A stretch of 64,000 bases of DNA from HXMU1420-13 sp034669965 (GCA_034669965.1 JAXMOK010000004.1:124001-188000); one strand, 5' to 3'. Shown: positions 35,157 to 44,198, counted from the first letter of the stretch. Notes: a model not told the origin generated them from the letters alone. Numbers and translations: made by a program.

Positions 35157-36869
35157 GTGCACAATAATCCGAATCCAAATATACTCACCCGATATCGAAT
35201 TCAGCTGGTTTCAATATTCACGGGGCTGATATTTGCAGTGATTATTCTAAATGTTTGGATCAACATAAAAGGTCGGTTCGATGATTCTATTGCAAATCAA
35301 GTTGCACTAACATCCGAAGGGATATCTTATATCATAAATAATATTAATGCTTCAGCTTTAACACCGGCTGAATTTAAAAAGGTTCTAAATGAGGAACTCA
35401 ACCACTATTCCGATTTATATATCGAGGTTCAAAGCGAGTATGGAGAGACGTTGTATCAGGTTGGAAAAGAATCTGAAAGCCTGAGTGAGCATCAAGAAAT
35501 CATTGATCTAGGTTCAAAATTTGAGGATGCTCAAACATGGACGTTAATCGTTAAAACCACTCCTGCATTCTACGACAATACTAATTACGGTTTTATTTAC
35601 ATCGGGCTGTTTATCGCGATGTCGATGTCATTTTTATTAGGGGTAACCGTGTATTATGCCCAAAAAGCGCGGCAAAATTCTAATAATTTAAGAGAATCCA
35701 ATATTAAGCTGGCAGAAGCATGGGAAAAAGCGGAGCAAGCATCGCTGTCGAAGACCAAGTTTTTGGCCAATATGAGCCACGAAATTAGGACTCCGATGAA
35801 TGTAGTTTTGGGTTTTATATCGGTGCTTAAATCAGAGGAAATCACGCAGAAACATCGCGAATATTTAAACTTGATGGAGGTTTCGTCAAAAAACCTGTTG
35901 AGTATTGTAAACGATATTCTTGAAATCGAAAAACTTGAATCCGGCGAAATTCAACTAACCGAGATTAGGTTCAATCTCCTGTCAGAGCTGCATAAATTGA
36001 TGAAAATGCAGGAAGTCTTCTTTGACGAAAAAGGACTATATATTAAGTCTGATTTCAAGGGAGATGCGAAGATTTGGGTGCTTGGGGATTTGAATAAATT
36101 CCATCAGATATTTAATAACCTTATCCGGAATGCGTTCAAATTTACTGAAAGTGGAGGATTGACTATTAGAGTAAAGGTTGTTGATGAACAAGAATTTGTA
36201 AGCTACGAGATATTGGTTTCCGACACCGGTATTGGAATCCCCGAGGAGAAACGGACTGAAATATTTGAGCGATTTAATCAAATTGATGCCCAACCAAATA
36301 GAAAATATGAAGGAACCGGACTAGGTCTGGCAATTACCCAAAAACTGGTTGAGGCATTAGGCGGGACTATTGCCGTTGAAAGCAATGTTGGGGTAGGTAC
36401 AACTTTTGAAGTTAATTTCCGGTTCAAAAAAGTTGATGTTCCTGAGGACTCCATCCATGATGATGGACTAAGAAGTGCCGACAATCCCCCCATCCAATTC
36501 CCGAATAGTAGGATTTTAGTTGTTGATGATAACTATGTAAACATTTTGGTCATCCAAAAAACGCTAGAGTACTACGGCATAATTTCTGATTACGCTGAAA
36601 GCGCAACGGGTGGCATTGAGTTGGCAGCAAAGCATCCATATAATTTAATTTTGATGGATTTACACATGCCCGAAATCGACGGATTTGAGGCAGCTATTTT
36701 AATTAAAGAACAAGGCATTGATGTCCCGATAGTGGCATTAACCGCTGATGTAACCACCGATGCCAAACGCAAAGCCTTTGAACATGGAATGCCCGACTAT
36801 CTCACAAAACCATTTTCAAGAGATAAGCTGCTGATTATTCTGAAAAAGTATCTATTGCAAGAAGTGTAG
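35157..36869 (+). CDS. Hybrid sensor histidine kinase with C-terminal receiver
   Basis: A 570-residue membrane signalling protein starting at GTG. Membrane helices at about 14-33 and 145-166 flank a roughly 110-residue extracytoplasmic sensor without recognisable family. A coiled linker leads to HisKA with His208 in ANMSHEIRTPMNVV, then an HATPase domain (NLIRNAFKFTESGG; DTGIGIPEEKR; EGTGLGLAI). The C-terminal receiver (about 450-568) has ILVVDDNYVN, phosphoacceptor Asp501 in ILMDLHMPEIDG, and the lysine in YLTKPFS. No DNA-binding output domain is present, and no partner regulator lies beside it. Confidence 0.93.
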   Translation: MHNNPNPNILTRYRIQLVSIFTGLIFAVIILNVWINIKGRFDDSIANQVALTSEGISYIINNINASALTPAEFKKVLNEELNHYSDLYIEVQSEYGETLYQVGKESESLSEHQEIIDLGSKFEDAQTWTLIVKTTPAFYDNTNYGFIYIGLFIAMSMSFLLGVTVYYAQKARQNSNNLRESNIKLAEAWEKAEQASLSKTKFLANMSHEIRTPMNVVLGFISVLKSEEITQKHREYLNLMEVSSKNLLSIVNDILEIEKLESGEIQLTEIRFNLLSELHKLMKMQEVFFDEKGLYIKSDFKGDAKIWVLGDLNKFHQIFNNLIRNAFKFTESGGLTIRVKVVDEQEFVSYEILVSDTGIGIPEEKRTEIFERFNQIDAQPNRKYEGTGLGLAITQKLVEALGGTIAVESNVGVGTTFEVNFRFKKVDVPEDSIHDDGLRSADNPPIQFPNSRILVVDDNYVNILVIQKTLEYYGIISDYAESATGGIELAAKHPYNLILMDLHMPEIDGFEAAILIKEQGIDVPIVALTADVTTDAKRKAFEHGMPDYLTKPFSRDKLLIILKKYLLQEV

Positions 36870-36889
36870 AACAGAATTCAACATTCAAT

Positions 36890-36910
36890 ATTGAACATTG
36901 AACATTGAAC
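36890..36910. repeat. Heptamer tandem repeat (ATTGAAC)3 within an imperfect palindrome
   Basis: Three perfect copies of ATTGAAC. The preceding ATTCAACATTCAAT (36876-36889) pairs with the array with 11 of 14 matches, centred at 36889/36890, so the transcript could form a hairpin 7 bp after the kinase stop codon. No T run follows. Confidence 0.85.
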
Positions 36911-36963
36911 ATTCAGTTACCAATTTTAAATAATTACTAAAATCATTGAGAAGCACTAATAAA

Positions 36964-36991
36964 TTCTTAATTGATAATTGATAATTGATAA
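36964..36991. repeat. Heptamer tandem repeat (TTGATAA)3 plus one diverged copy
   Basis: Three perfect copies of TTGATAA at 36971-36991 follow a diverged unit TTCTTAA at 36964-36970. The array lies 51 bp before the FAD-dependent oxidoreductase start. Together with the ATTGAAC array 54 bp upstream it makes this gap a double heptamer site. Confidence 0.88.
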
Positions 36992-37042
36992 ATACCCTCT
37001 CCTTTCTGCTGAATCCTTTCTCCGTAACTCCTATCTTTCAGC

Positions 37043-38599
37043 ATGCAAAAAGAACTACAGCTGCGGGTTTTTCCGGAAATAGCCGGACAACCCGACGAAC
37101 TTAAGGCCTTCGTTTCCAAAAAAACTGGGATTTCTGAATCCGAAATTCGACACATCGAAATCATCAAACGATCCATCGATGCCCGCCAAAAACAGGTGTA
37201 CATCAACTTAAAAGTACAGGTGTATATCAACGAGGACTTTGAGGAAATCCCCGTATATCTACCCGATTATCCCGATGTACGAAATGCCCGAGAGGTACTG
37301 GTGATTGGACTTGGTCCTGCGGGATTGTTCGCCGCGTTGCAACTCATAGAGCAAGGAATTAAACCCGTAGTGTTGGAGCGAGGGAAAGACGTAAAAGCTC
37401 GCATCAAAGATCTAAAGGGAATTAACGTTCAACACATCGTAAATGAGGATTCGAATTACTGTTTCGGGGAAGGGGGAGCTGGAACTTATTCGGATGGCAA
37501 GCTTTATACCCGATCCAAAAAAAGAGGTGATGTAAATCGTATTTTGGAACTGCTGGTTGGATTTGGCGCTGTGAAAGATATCATGGTGGAAGCTCATCCC
37601 CACATCGGGACAAACAAACTTCCCGGTATTATCGCTAAGATGCGCGAAACGATTCTGGCACACGGCGGTGAAATTCATTTTAACACTCGCGTCACCGATT
37701 TTCTGCTTGCCGGAGATGCCATCCAAGGAGTAAAAACACTGTCGGGTGATATTTTTAAAGCCGATCAAGTGATCTTGGCAACCGGACATTCAGCGAGAGA
37801 TATTTTCGAGCTCTTGCATCAAAATGAAATCGAAATTGAACTGAAGCCTATTTCGATTGGGGTTCGCGTAGAGCATGCCCAATCGCTTATCGATACCATT
37901 CAATATTCCTGCGATGATCGGGGTGAGTTCTTGCCTCCTTCACCTTACAGCATCGTAAAACAAGTGGACGGACGTGGGGTGTATTCGTTTTGTATGTGTC
38001 CGGGTGGCGTTATCGCGCCTTGTGCTACTAGTCCGGGCGAGATTGTAACCAACGGATGGTCGTCTTCCCGAAGAGCTCGTTCCACTGCGAATTCAGGCAT
38101 TGTTGTAGAACTTAGAGAAGCAGATTTCAAACCCTTCGAGAAATTCGGTCCACTTGCCGCGATGGAATTCCAAAAATCCATCGAGCAAAAAGCATGGGAA
38201 GCCGCGGGTAAAACTCAAGCTGCTCCGGCGCAAAAACTTCTTGATTTTATTGAAGGTCGGGTGTCGTCGAATTTACCCGATACGTCTTATTCACCGGGAA
38301 TTACACCGGTTCAGCTGGGCGAGGTTTTACCGGAAATCATACACAGCTCTTTGCAAAAAGGTTTTCGGATGTTCGATAAATCCATGAAAGGATATCTGAC
38401 CAACGAAGCGGTGGTTCATGCTCCCGAAACACGCACATCGAGTCCCGTTCGAATACCGCGAGATCGAAAGACATTGGAACATGTCCGCATCAAAGGCTTA
38501 TTCCCATGTGGAGAAGGAGCCGGGTACGCCGGCGGAATTGTTTCTGCGGCGATAGATGGAGAGAAGGTGGCGGATGCGGTGGCAGCAATTAAGAATTAA
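37043..38599 (+). CDS. FAD-dependent oxidoreductase (COG2509-type)
   Basis: A 518-residue flavoprotein. An N-terminal roughly 80-residue alpha/beta region precedes the FAD-binding GLGPAG (89-94) and the acidic end of that fold in VVLERGKDVKARI. NYCFGEGGAGTYSDGKLYTR is the strongly conserved family segment. Further marks are ATGHSARDIFELL and the C-terminal FPCGEGAGYAGGIVSAAIDG. This matches the uncharacterised FAD-dependent dehydrogenases of COG2509; the substrate is unknown. The stop codon lies inside a heptamer array that continues to the next gene. Confidence 0.88.
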   Translation: MQKELQLRVFPEIAGQPDELKAFVSKKTGISESEIRHIEIIKRSIDARQKQVYINLKVQVYINEDFEEIPVYLPDYPDVRNAREVLVIGLGPAGLFAALQLIEQGIKPVVLERGKDVKARIKDLKGINVQHIVNEDSNYCFGEGGAGTYSDGKLYTRSKKRGDVNRILELLVGFGAVKDIMVEAHPHIGTNKLPGIIAKMRETILAHGGEIHFNTRVTDFLLAGDAIQGVKTLSGDIFKADQVILATGHSARDIFELLHQNEIEIELKPISIGVRVEHAQSLIDTIQYSCDDRGEFLPPSPYSIVKQVDGRGVYSFCMCPGGVIAPCATSPGEIVTNGWSSSRRARSTANSGIVVELREADFKPFEKFGPLAAMEFQKSIEQKAWEAAGKTQAAPAQKLLDFIEGRVSSNLPDTSYSPGITPVQLGEVLPEIIHSSLQKGFRMFDKSMKGYLTNEAVVHAPETRTSSPVRIPRDRKTLEHVRIKGLFPCGEGAGYAGGIVSAAIDGEKVADAVAAIKN

Positions 38600-38621
38600 G
38601 AATTATCAATTAAGAATTAGG
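38587..38621. repeat. Heptamer array AATTAAG/AATTAGG spanning a stop codon and a ribosome binding site
   Basis: Five in-register heptamers: AATTAAG, AATTAAG, AATTATC, AATTAAG, AATTAGG. The first two include the last codons and TAA stop of the FAD oxidoreductase. The last one provides the AGGA-like ribosome binding site just before the acetyltransferase ATG at 38625. Confidence 0.88.
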
Positions 38622-38624
38622 AAT

Positions 38625-39071
38625 ATGGAAATTCAAAAAGCCGATTATATTCAGCTTGATGCGCTCAACAGTCTGTTTGATCAGTATCGGAGATTTTATA
38701 AAAAACCCTCTGATTTGGAAGCGAGCAAAGCGTTTTTGAAGGAACGCATCGAGAAGAACGAGTCAGAGATCTATATGGCTTGGGAGGGAGAAACTGCGAT
38801 GGGATTTGTTCAGTTATTTCCACTGTTTTCATCCACTCGAATGGCAAGGTATTGGTTGCTGAACGACTTATTTGTTGCACCGGAACATCGGGGAAAAGGA
38901 GTTTCAAAAGCTTTGATTGAAAGAGCTAAAGAACTTTGTAGGGCAACAAATGCCTGTGGAATGTACCTGGAAACAGGAAAGGGGAATGATGTAGGAAATC
39001 AACTATATCCAGCCACAGGATTTCAAGTGATGAATTCGGTCAATTTTTATGAGTGGACGACAGAAGATTAA
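38625..39071 (+). CDS. GNAT family N-acetyltransferase
   Basis: A cytoplasmic acetyltransferase of 148 residues that uses acetyl-CoA. The fold signature is LNDLFVAPEHRGKGVSKALI, with the acetyl-CoA loop Arg/Gly-x-Gly (HRGKGVSKAL), and LETGKGNDVGNQLYPATGF near the end. The start is ATG 38625, preceded by AATTAGGAAT, because the longer frame from 38556 (MERRWRMRWQQ) is a frame-shifted read of the upstream gene and of the heptamer array. The substrate is unknown. Confidence 0.87.
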   Translation: MEIQKADYIQLDALNSLFDQYRRFYKKPSDLEASKAFLKERIEKNESEIYMAWEGETAMGFVQLFPLFSSTRMARYWLLNDLFVAPEHRGKGVSKALIERAKELCRATNACGMYLETGKGNDVGNQLYPATGFQVMNSVNFYEWTTED

Positions 39072-39224
39072 TAATTAGAATGTCTATTATTTTTAAATCT
39101 AAAAATTGAATTATATTGAAAATCGCTAGGCGATAAGTCATGAAAAATAGTTACTGAAAATGTTCTAGTAATGACTTAGGAACCAATATTTTCAATTAGT
39201 TTTCCCACTCAAACGTAGTTTTTT

Positions 39225-41084
39225 ATGATTCGAAGTAACTTTTCAAAGTTCATCAGGCTCTCAGTAATTTTATCACTAGTTAGTTCTGTTTCATTGGCTC
39301 AAGTTTCAGACAGCCAAACATTAAAAAGTGATGCAAATTATAGTAACGATGACCATGTAATAACTTGGGATTTTGAAGACCAAGCGTTTGGGAATTGGGC
39401 AGCATTAACAGATTTACAATTTGATGTTAGTACAACAGGCGAAATAACTGATGAGCGTGCCTTTACAGGAACATACTCCGTAAAAATACAGTCGGGCAAT
39501 GACGCTAAAGTGGGGGCGCTAATAAATGATAATTTGTCTATAGGTGTTTTCGATACTCTGCGAGCTAATGTATACCTTTCTGCAGCTGATTTAGCAGAGA
39601 TTGAGACGGTTCAAATATTTTTTCTGCATGGACAAAGTTGGGATTTTACTAGTACCGATTATGCAAGTAGTAATTTAACTGCAGATGAGTGGAATGACTT
39701 AATACTTATTGCACCTGAAGGAATTGGAAACACCCAAAGAGTTGGAGTTCAATTTGTCGGTAAAGAAGCTTCAGAATCTTCGATTCTTTATATCGATGAT
39801 ATCTCAATCGCTGAATATGTGCCTGAGGTATTTGAAGCAGAGGGCACCTGGGGATTCGAAAACCAAGTATTGGGTGAATGGCTTCCTCTCGTTGATTTGC
39901 AATTCGATAATAACACTATGGGTGAAGTATCGAGCGAACAAGCTAGTACGGGTTCGTATTCTGCAAAAATTGAAGTACAAAATGACGCAAGTGTTGGGGC
40001 TCTTGTTAACAACACATATTCAGTTGGAGTTTTTGATACACTCAGAGCTAACGTTTTTATACCTGCTTCAGAATTAGCTAAAATAGAAACCGTTCAGATT
40101 TTCTTTCTGCATGGGGCAAACTGGGATTTTATAAGTACCGATTATGCAAGTACCAACTTGTCTGCAGATTCATGGAATGAGATTCTATTAATTGCGCCAG
40201 AAGGAATAGGAAATACTCAGCGTATAGGGATTCAGTTTATTGGTAAAGTGACAAGCGAAACTTCGTTTATGTATATCGATGATATTTCAATTACCGAATA
40301 TGTTCCAGAAGTATTTGAGCCCGAAGGAACTTGGGGATTTGAAAATCAGGTATTTGGTGAATGGTTGCCACTTATAGATCTAGAATTCGATAATAGCACA
40401 ACCGGTACAATATCATCAGAAAAAGTGTATTCAGGTCAGTATTCAGCAAAAATACAGGTCGGGAATGATGCTAAAGTTGGTGCTCTTATTAATAATGCCT
40501 TCGAAGTACAAGTTGGGGATACTATGCAAGCACAAGTGTTTATCCCAACCTCGGAATTCGGCTCCATCGAAACAGTTCAAATCTTTGTATTACACGGCAG
40601 TAATTGGGATTTTTTAAGTACCGATTATTCGATGGGTATGCTCTCGGTTGATAGCTGGAATAATTTAATGTTGGTGATACCCGAAGGAGTTGGGAATACT
40701 CAGCGTATAGGTATTCAGTTTGTTGGTAAAGAAACTAGTGAGACGTCATTTATTTTTATTGATAATATCTCAGTCGGGAATAGAAATACAAGTACATCAA
40801 ATGAATTTGAAGAACTACCCAATACGTTTGAATTGAGTCAGAATTATCCGAATCCATTTAATCCTTCTACAAATATAAATTATTACTTACCAATAGGTTC
40901 AAATGTAACACTTGAGGTATTTAATATGCTTGGCCAAAAAGTAGCTACACTAGTTGATGCTCCAAAATCAGCGGGAATGCATACAGTTACATTCGATGCT
41001 CAGAACCTAGCATCGGGGCTGTATTTGTATCGATTAAGTGTTGATTCTTTTGTTCAGATTAAGAGAATGAGTTTGATTAAATAG
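39225..41084 (+). CDS. Secreted three-repeat protein with type IX secretion sorting domain
   Basis: A 619-residue exported protein. A signal peptide ends near VSLAQ. Three repeats with an exact 161-residue (483-bp) spacing follow, each starting at W-x-FE(D/N)Q (Trp codons at 39366, 39849, 40332), and containing GxYSxKI, VGALI(N), ETVQIF, WDF, STDY and IGNTQR-like motifs. The pattern suggests a jelly-roll, carbohydrate-binding-like fold. The C-terminal 85 residues (NYPNPFNPSTNINYYLP, then GLYLYRLS) are a type A T9SS sorting domain, which directs export and surface attachment. No catalytic domain is seen, so it is probably a binding or adhesion protein. Confidence 0.88.
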   Translation: MIRSNFSKFIRLSVILSLVSSVSLAQVSDSQTLKSDANYSNDDHVITWDFEDQAFGNWAALTDLQFDVSTTGEITDERAFTGTYSVKIQSGNDAKVGALINDNLSIGVFDTLRANVYLSAADLAEIETVQIFFLHGQSWDFTSTDYASSNLTADEWNDLILIAPEGIGNTQRVGVQFVGKEASESSILYIDDISIAEYVPEVFEAEGTWGFENQVLGEWLPLVDLQFDNNTMGEVSSEQASTGSYSAKIEVQNDASVGALVNNTYSVGVFDTLRANVFIPASELAKIETVQIFFLHGANWDFISTDYASTNLSADSWNEILLIAPEGIGNTQRIGIQFIGKVTSETSFMYIDDISITEYVPEVFEPEGTWGFENQVFGEWLPLIDLEFDNSTTGTISSEKVYSGQYSAKIQVGNDAKVGALINNAFEVQVGDTMQAQVFIPTSEFGSIETVQIFVLHGSNWDFLSTDYSMGMLSVDSWNNLMLVIPEGVGNTQRIGIQFVGKETSETSFIFIDNISVGNRNTSTSNEFEELPNTFELSQNYPNPFNPSTNINYYLPIGSNVTLEVFNMLGQKVATLVDAPKSAGMHTVTFDAQNLASGLYLYRLSVDSFVQIKRMSLIK

Positions 41085-41119
41085 ATATTTGTCTAGCCGT
41101 AAATTTGAGAAGAGGAATA

Positions 41120-42235
41120 ATGAAAGCGCTAAATATTATAGTTTTAGAGCCGTTTTATTCCGGTTCTCATCAACAATGGGCAGAAGGCTTTAAAAAGTAC
41201 TCGAACCACAACATCGAGATATTAAGTCTACCCGGTAGACATTGGAAATGGCGAATGCACGGCGGAGCGCTTTCTCTGGCTAAGCAATTCAACGAGTTGG
41301 AAAACAAACCGGATCTCATTCTAGGGACGTCCATGCTTGATTTTTCTACTTTTTTGGGATTAACCCGACACAAATCCGCAGGCATTCCAACGGCAATGTA
41401 TTTTCACGAAAATCAGTTGACCTATCCTTGGTCGCCACAGGATCGGGATGTGAAGAACAAACGAGATAATCATTACGCGTTCATCAATTATAGTTCGGCG
41501 TTGGTAGCGGATCGGGTGTATTTTAATTCAGACTATCACCGAAATTCGTTTTTGGAAGCCTTGCCCGGTTTTCTCAATCAGTTTCCGGACAAACGCGATA
41601 AAGCCAACATTGATTTGATCCGTGTAAAAAGTGAAGTCCTAAATCTTGGGCTGGATCTTTCACGTTTTGATTCGCATCAAGCCAATCATGATTATTCAGT
41701 GCCTTTAATTGTGTGGAATCATCGCTGGGAGTATGATAAACGACCAAAGCCGTTCTTTTCTGCCTTAAAGAAAATCAGTGAAAAAGGTATCGATTTTAAG
41801 CTAGCAGTATTGGGTGAGCGCAATGAGATGATTCCTAAAAGTTTTGATGAAGCTAAAATTGAGCTCGAGGATCATATAGTTCATTGGGGGTATGCAAAGA
41901 GTTTTGATGAATATGCCCGATGGTTATGGAAAGGGGATATTTTGCCGGTCACCTCGAAACAAGATTTCTTTGGGGGAAGTGTGGTCGAGGCGATGTACTG
42001 TGGTTGCATTCCATTACTTCCAAATCGATTGGCTTATCCCGGACACTTAGACGATGCAGCTAAAAAAGTATTTTTGTACGATGAAGGCGAATTTCAAATA
42101 CGTTTGGAAGATGCCATCACAAACTGGGGCACTTCTACGCATCCATCCTCACAAAAACTGGTAGAAAAGTACGATTGGAGTAAAATCATCGAGTATTACG
42201 ACGATCTGTTTTCGACACTAGTTGAAACAATGTAG
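41120..42235 (+). CDS. tRNA-queuosine alpha-mannosyltransferase-like glycosyltransferase (DUF3524)
   Basis: A 371-residue glycosyltransferase that resembles human GTDC1/QTMAN, which adds mannose to queuosine in tRNA-Asp. The DUF3524 N-terminus is clear: IIVLEPFYSGSHQQWAEG, LPGRHWKWRMHGGA, AMYFHENQLTYPWS, and YINYSS-like FINYSSALVADRVYFNSDYHR. The C-terminal GT-B half has WNHRWEYDKRP and VSGVEA-like GGSVVEAMYCGCIPLLPNRLAYP. ATG 41120 is preferred because AGAAGAGGA lies just upstream. Function in bacteria is inferred from the eukaryotic family; the substrate could differ. Confidence 0.82.
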   Translation: MKALNIIVLEPFYSGSHQQWAEGFKKYSNHNIEILSLPGRHWKWRMHGGALSLAKQFNELENKPDLILGTSMLDFSTFLGLTRHKSAGIPTAMYFHENQLTYPWSPQDRDVKNKRDNHYAFINYSSALVADRVYFNSDYHRNSFLEALPGFLNQFPDKRDKANIDLIRVKSEVLNLGLDLSRFDSHQANHDYSVPLIVWNHRWEYDKRPKPFFSALKKISEKGIDFKLAVLGERNEMIPKSFDEAKIELEDHIVHWGYAKSFDEYARWLWKGDILPVTSKQDFFGGSVVEAMYCGCIPLLPNRLAYPGHLDDAAKKVFLYDEGEFQIRLEDAITNWGTSTHPSSQKLVEKYDWSKIIEYYDDLFSTLVETM

Positions 42236-42277
42236 CACGATTACGTACATCTTCTTCGAAAATTAATTGGAGTTATG

Positions 42278-42832
42278 ATGGAAAAGAAATGGGCAGCCTA
42301 TGCTGAGTTTATCGCTCGTTTATATGCGTGTACAATGTTAAGTGTATATGGATTGGGGAAAATGCTGGGAGGGCAGTTTTATCAGGATGGAAAAATTCCT
42401 GATGCAGTAGCATTAACTCCGCTGGCAGAAGTGGGTAGTTTCGATCTAGCATGGACGTTTTTTGGGTATTCGTTCGGCTATATTTTGTTTATCGGAGGCT
42501 CGCAGGTGATAGGATCATTACTGTTACTTTTCGAGCGCACGAAAATTCTGGGTGCGGCCATTTTGGTCCCAATTTTGATGAATATTATCATAGTGGACTA
42601 TTTTTATGAGATTTCGATCGGGGCAATGATGAGTGCCATCAGCTACTTTATAGCTATAAACTTTGTGCTATTTTACAATCGCGAACTAATTTTCGAAGCG
42701 TTCTCTAAAGTGTTGATATCTCCTCCAAAGAAGGAGTGGAAAGACCGTTTTATCAAGCTTGGAATTGGAATTGCCGGAGTTGCTGTATTAGTTTTATTAG
42801 AAAATCAGATGTTGAACTTTGTAGGGCGGTAA
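42278..42832 (+). CDS. DoxX-like membrane protein
   Basis: A 184-residue protein with four or five membrane helices (about 15-30, 65-85, 90-108, 112-130, 160-175). It resembles DoxX-type proteins in overall layout but has no diagnostic motif. Two adjacent ATGs occur; GGAG lies 5 bp before the second (42278), which is preferred over 42275. It ends 1 bp before the convergent VF530 gene. The function is unknown. Confidence 0.55.
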   Translation: MEKKWAAYAEFIARLYACTMLSVYGLGKMLGGQFYQDGKIPDAVALTPLAEVGSFDLAWTFFGYSFGYILFIGGSQVIGSLLLLFERTKILGAAILVPILMNIIIVDYFYEISIGAMMSAISYFIAINFVLFYNRELIFEAFSKVLISPPKKEWKDRFIKLGIGIAGVAVLVLLENQMLNFVGR

Positions 42833-42833
42833 T

Positions 42834-43070
42834 TCAGGATTCCGAATTTTTCATCGACCAAATCACATCTACCCACAGCGCTTCTACTTCATCCCGCGCC
42901 CATTGGTGTCGGCGCAAAAACACCAAGCTAGATTTAATTGATGGATCGTTTTTAAAGCAATTAATATCAACGTGGATACTTAGCTGCTCCCAACCGTAAT
43001 AGTTCACCAAGTCTTCAACCACCTGCTTTAACTTAACGCCGTGTAAAGGATTATTTGGTTGAGAACTCAA
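42834..43070 (-). CDS. VF530/DUF2132 family small protein
   Basis: A 78-residue protein with NPLHGVKLKQVVEDLVNYYGW and RRHQWARDEVEALWV, the conserved signature of the VF530 (DUF2132) family; the archetype, from Vibrio, is a small helical DNA-binding-type protein of unknown role. Its start overlaps the end of the SRPBCC gene by 4 bp. Confidence 0.88.
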   Translation of the reverse strand: MSSQPNNPLHGVKLKQVVEDLVNYYGWEQLSIHVDINCFKNDPSIKSSLVFLRRHQWARDEVEALWVDVIWSMKNSES

Positions 43071-43504
43071 GATTCGGCTACTTCTTTAAGTTTAGGAAGG
43101 GCAATTTTCCAGCCTTTTTGGGTGTCGATGTAGCGCTGTAATCCCTCTTCTACATATTTAAAGCCTTTTTGGGTGATGGTTAGATCCGTTTCGCCATCAT
43201 GTTCTTCCAGCGTATAAGTAATAACGATATAGTTTTCGAGAGAATCATTGAGCTTGTGATCGTTAGGAAATATGGTGTGCTCCAGCAATTTGCCGGGAAT
43301 ATTTCGGATTACTTCACCCTTCACGATGGTAATTTGTTTGTTGTCTTGTTCTATATAAAAATTCGATTTAGAGCCCGGTTTCCAATCAGTTTCGGTACGG
43401 GAACCAAACATGTACTGCTCAATTTTATCAGGATTTGTGATTGCATCCCAAACTTTATCGGCACTCGCTTTAATAGTAGTCTTTAATTCGATTGTGTTTT
43501 CCAT
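43067..43504 (-). CDS. SRPBCC/AHSA1 domain protein
   Basis: A 145-residue START-like protein. It begins ELKTTIKASADKVWDAITNPDKIEQYMFG, continues WKPGSKSNFY and ends with a long C-terminal helix, the AHSA1-like layout with a hydrophobic ligand pocket. Such proteins bind lipids or small hydrophobic molecules; the ligand is not predictable. It is transcribed with the VF530 gene (4-bp overlap). Confidence 0.85.
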   Translation of the reverse strand: MENTIELKTTIKASADKVWDAITNPDKIEQYMFGSRTETDWKPGSKSNFYIEQDNKQITIVKGEVIRNIPGKLLEHTIFPNDHKLNDSLENYIVITYTLEEHDGETDLTITQKGFKYVEEGLQRYIDTQKGWKIALPKLKEVAES

Positions 43505-43665
43505 CCGTACTTATGTATTAATTATTAACGGGTGTTTCTATTTCTACTAATTCAGGTAATGTACATTTTTGGTAAAGCAAGGCTTTAGAAAATTAAGATG
43601 TATGTACGTTCCTGTTTGATTGATGTTCCTAAAACCACATTTTGTCATGTAAAAACAAATAGTCA

Positions 43666-44091
43666 TTATACAAGTATCGTGTACTTTTCTTCCACTGCTT
43701 TTAACGACTCAGAAATTAATGCAGAAAGCACGTCAATGTCTATATCAGAAAGCCTTTTTATGTAAAAACAGGATTTTCCAGTTTTAAACTTGCCAATCTT
43801 TTCAAGCAGTTCTTTGTAGCGTTTAAATCCCCCCATAATATACAATGTAATGGCCTGCTTTCGATTCGAAAAACCGGTTGCAAGCATGTTGCCTTCGCGG
43901 CCACTTTCGTATTTGTAATGATATTTCCCAAAGCCAACAATACTGTGACCCCACATCACTGGTTCCCTTCCGGAAATTTCTTTCATGAGCTCCAAAATTG
44001 CTTTACAGTCTTCTTTCCTCTGCGGATGTTCGATGGCATTGATGTATTCATCAACACTCAACTCGGTAGGCACTGTCTTATTTTCCGCCAT
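43666..44091 (-). CDS. DUF1801 domain protein
   Basis: A 141-residue protein with the DUF1801 pattern: VDEYINAIEHPQRKEDCKAI, EPVMWGHSIVGFGKYHY, then FSNRKQAITLYIMGGF and CFYIKRLSDID. The fold is related to YdhG-like proteins; the function is unknown. It is divergent from the Nramp gene by 107 bp and lies 161 bp from the SRPBCC gene. Confidence 0.87.
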   Translation of the reverse strand: MAENKTVPTELSVDEYINAIEHPQRKEDCKAILELMKEISGREPVMWGHSIVGFGKYHYKYESGREGNMLATGFSNRKQAITLYIMGGFKRYKELLEKIGKFKTGKSCFYIKRLSDIDIDVLSALISESLKAVEEKYTILV

Positions 44092-44198
44092 GTAAAGTAT
44101 GTTTTCAATTATAGTTGGAAATACTGACTCGTTGGGCTTATAATAATTTGATAGTTTGATAAATAAAAGTGAGATACTAACTCCTTAACCATTTTTTT

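Noticed and set aside
38556..38624. N-terminal extension MERRWRMRWQQ of the GNAT protein
   Set aside because: It is an out-of-frame reading of the upstream oxidoreductase and the heptamer array; a good ribosome binding site precedes ATG 38625.
43505..43665. Hidden small gene or RNA in the 161-bp gap
   Set aside because: No start with ribosome binding site, no stem with T run, and no conserved motif was seen.
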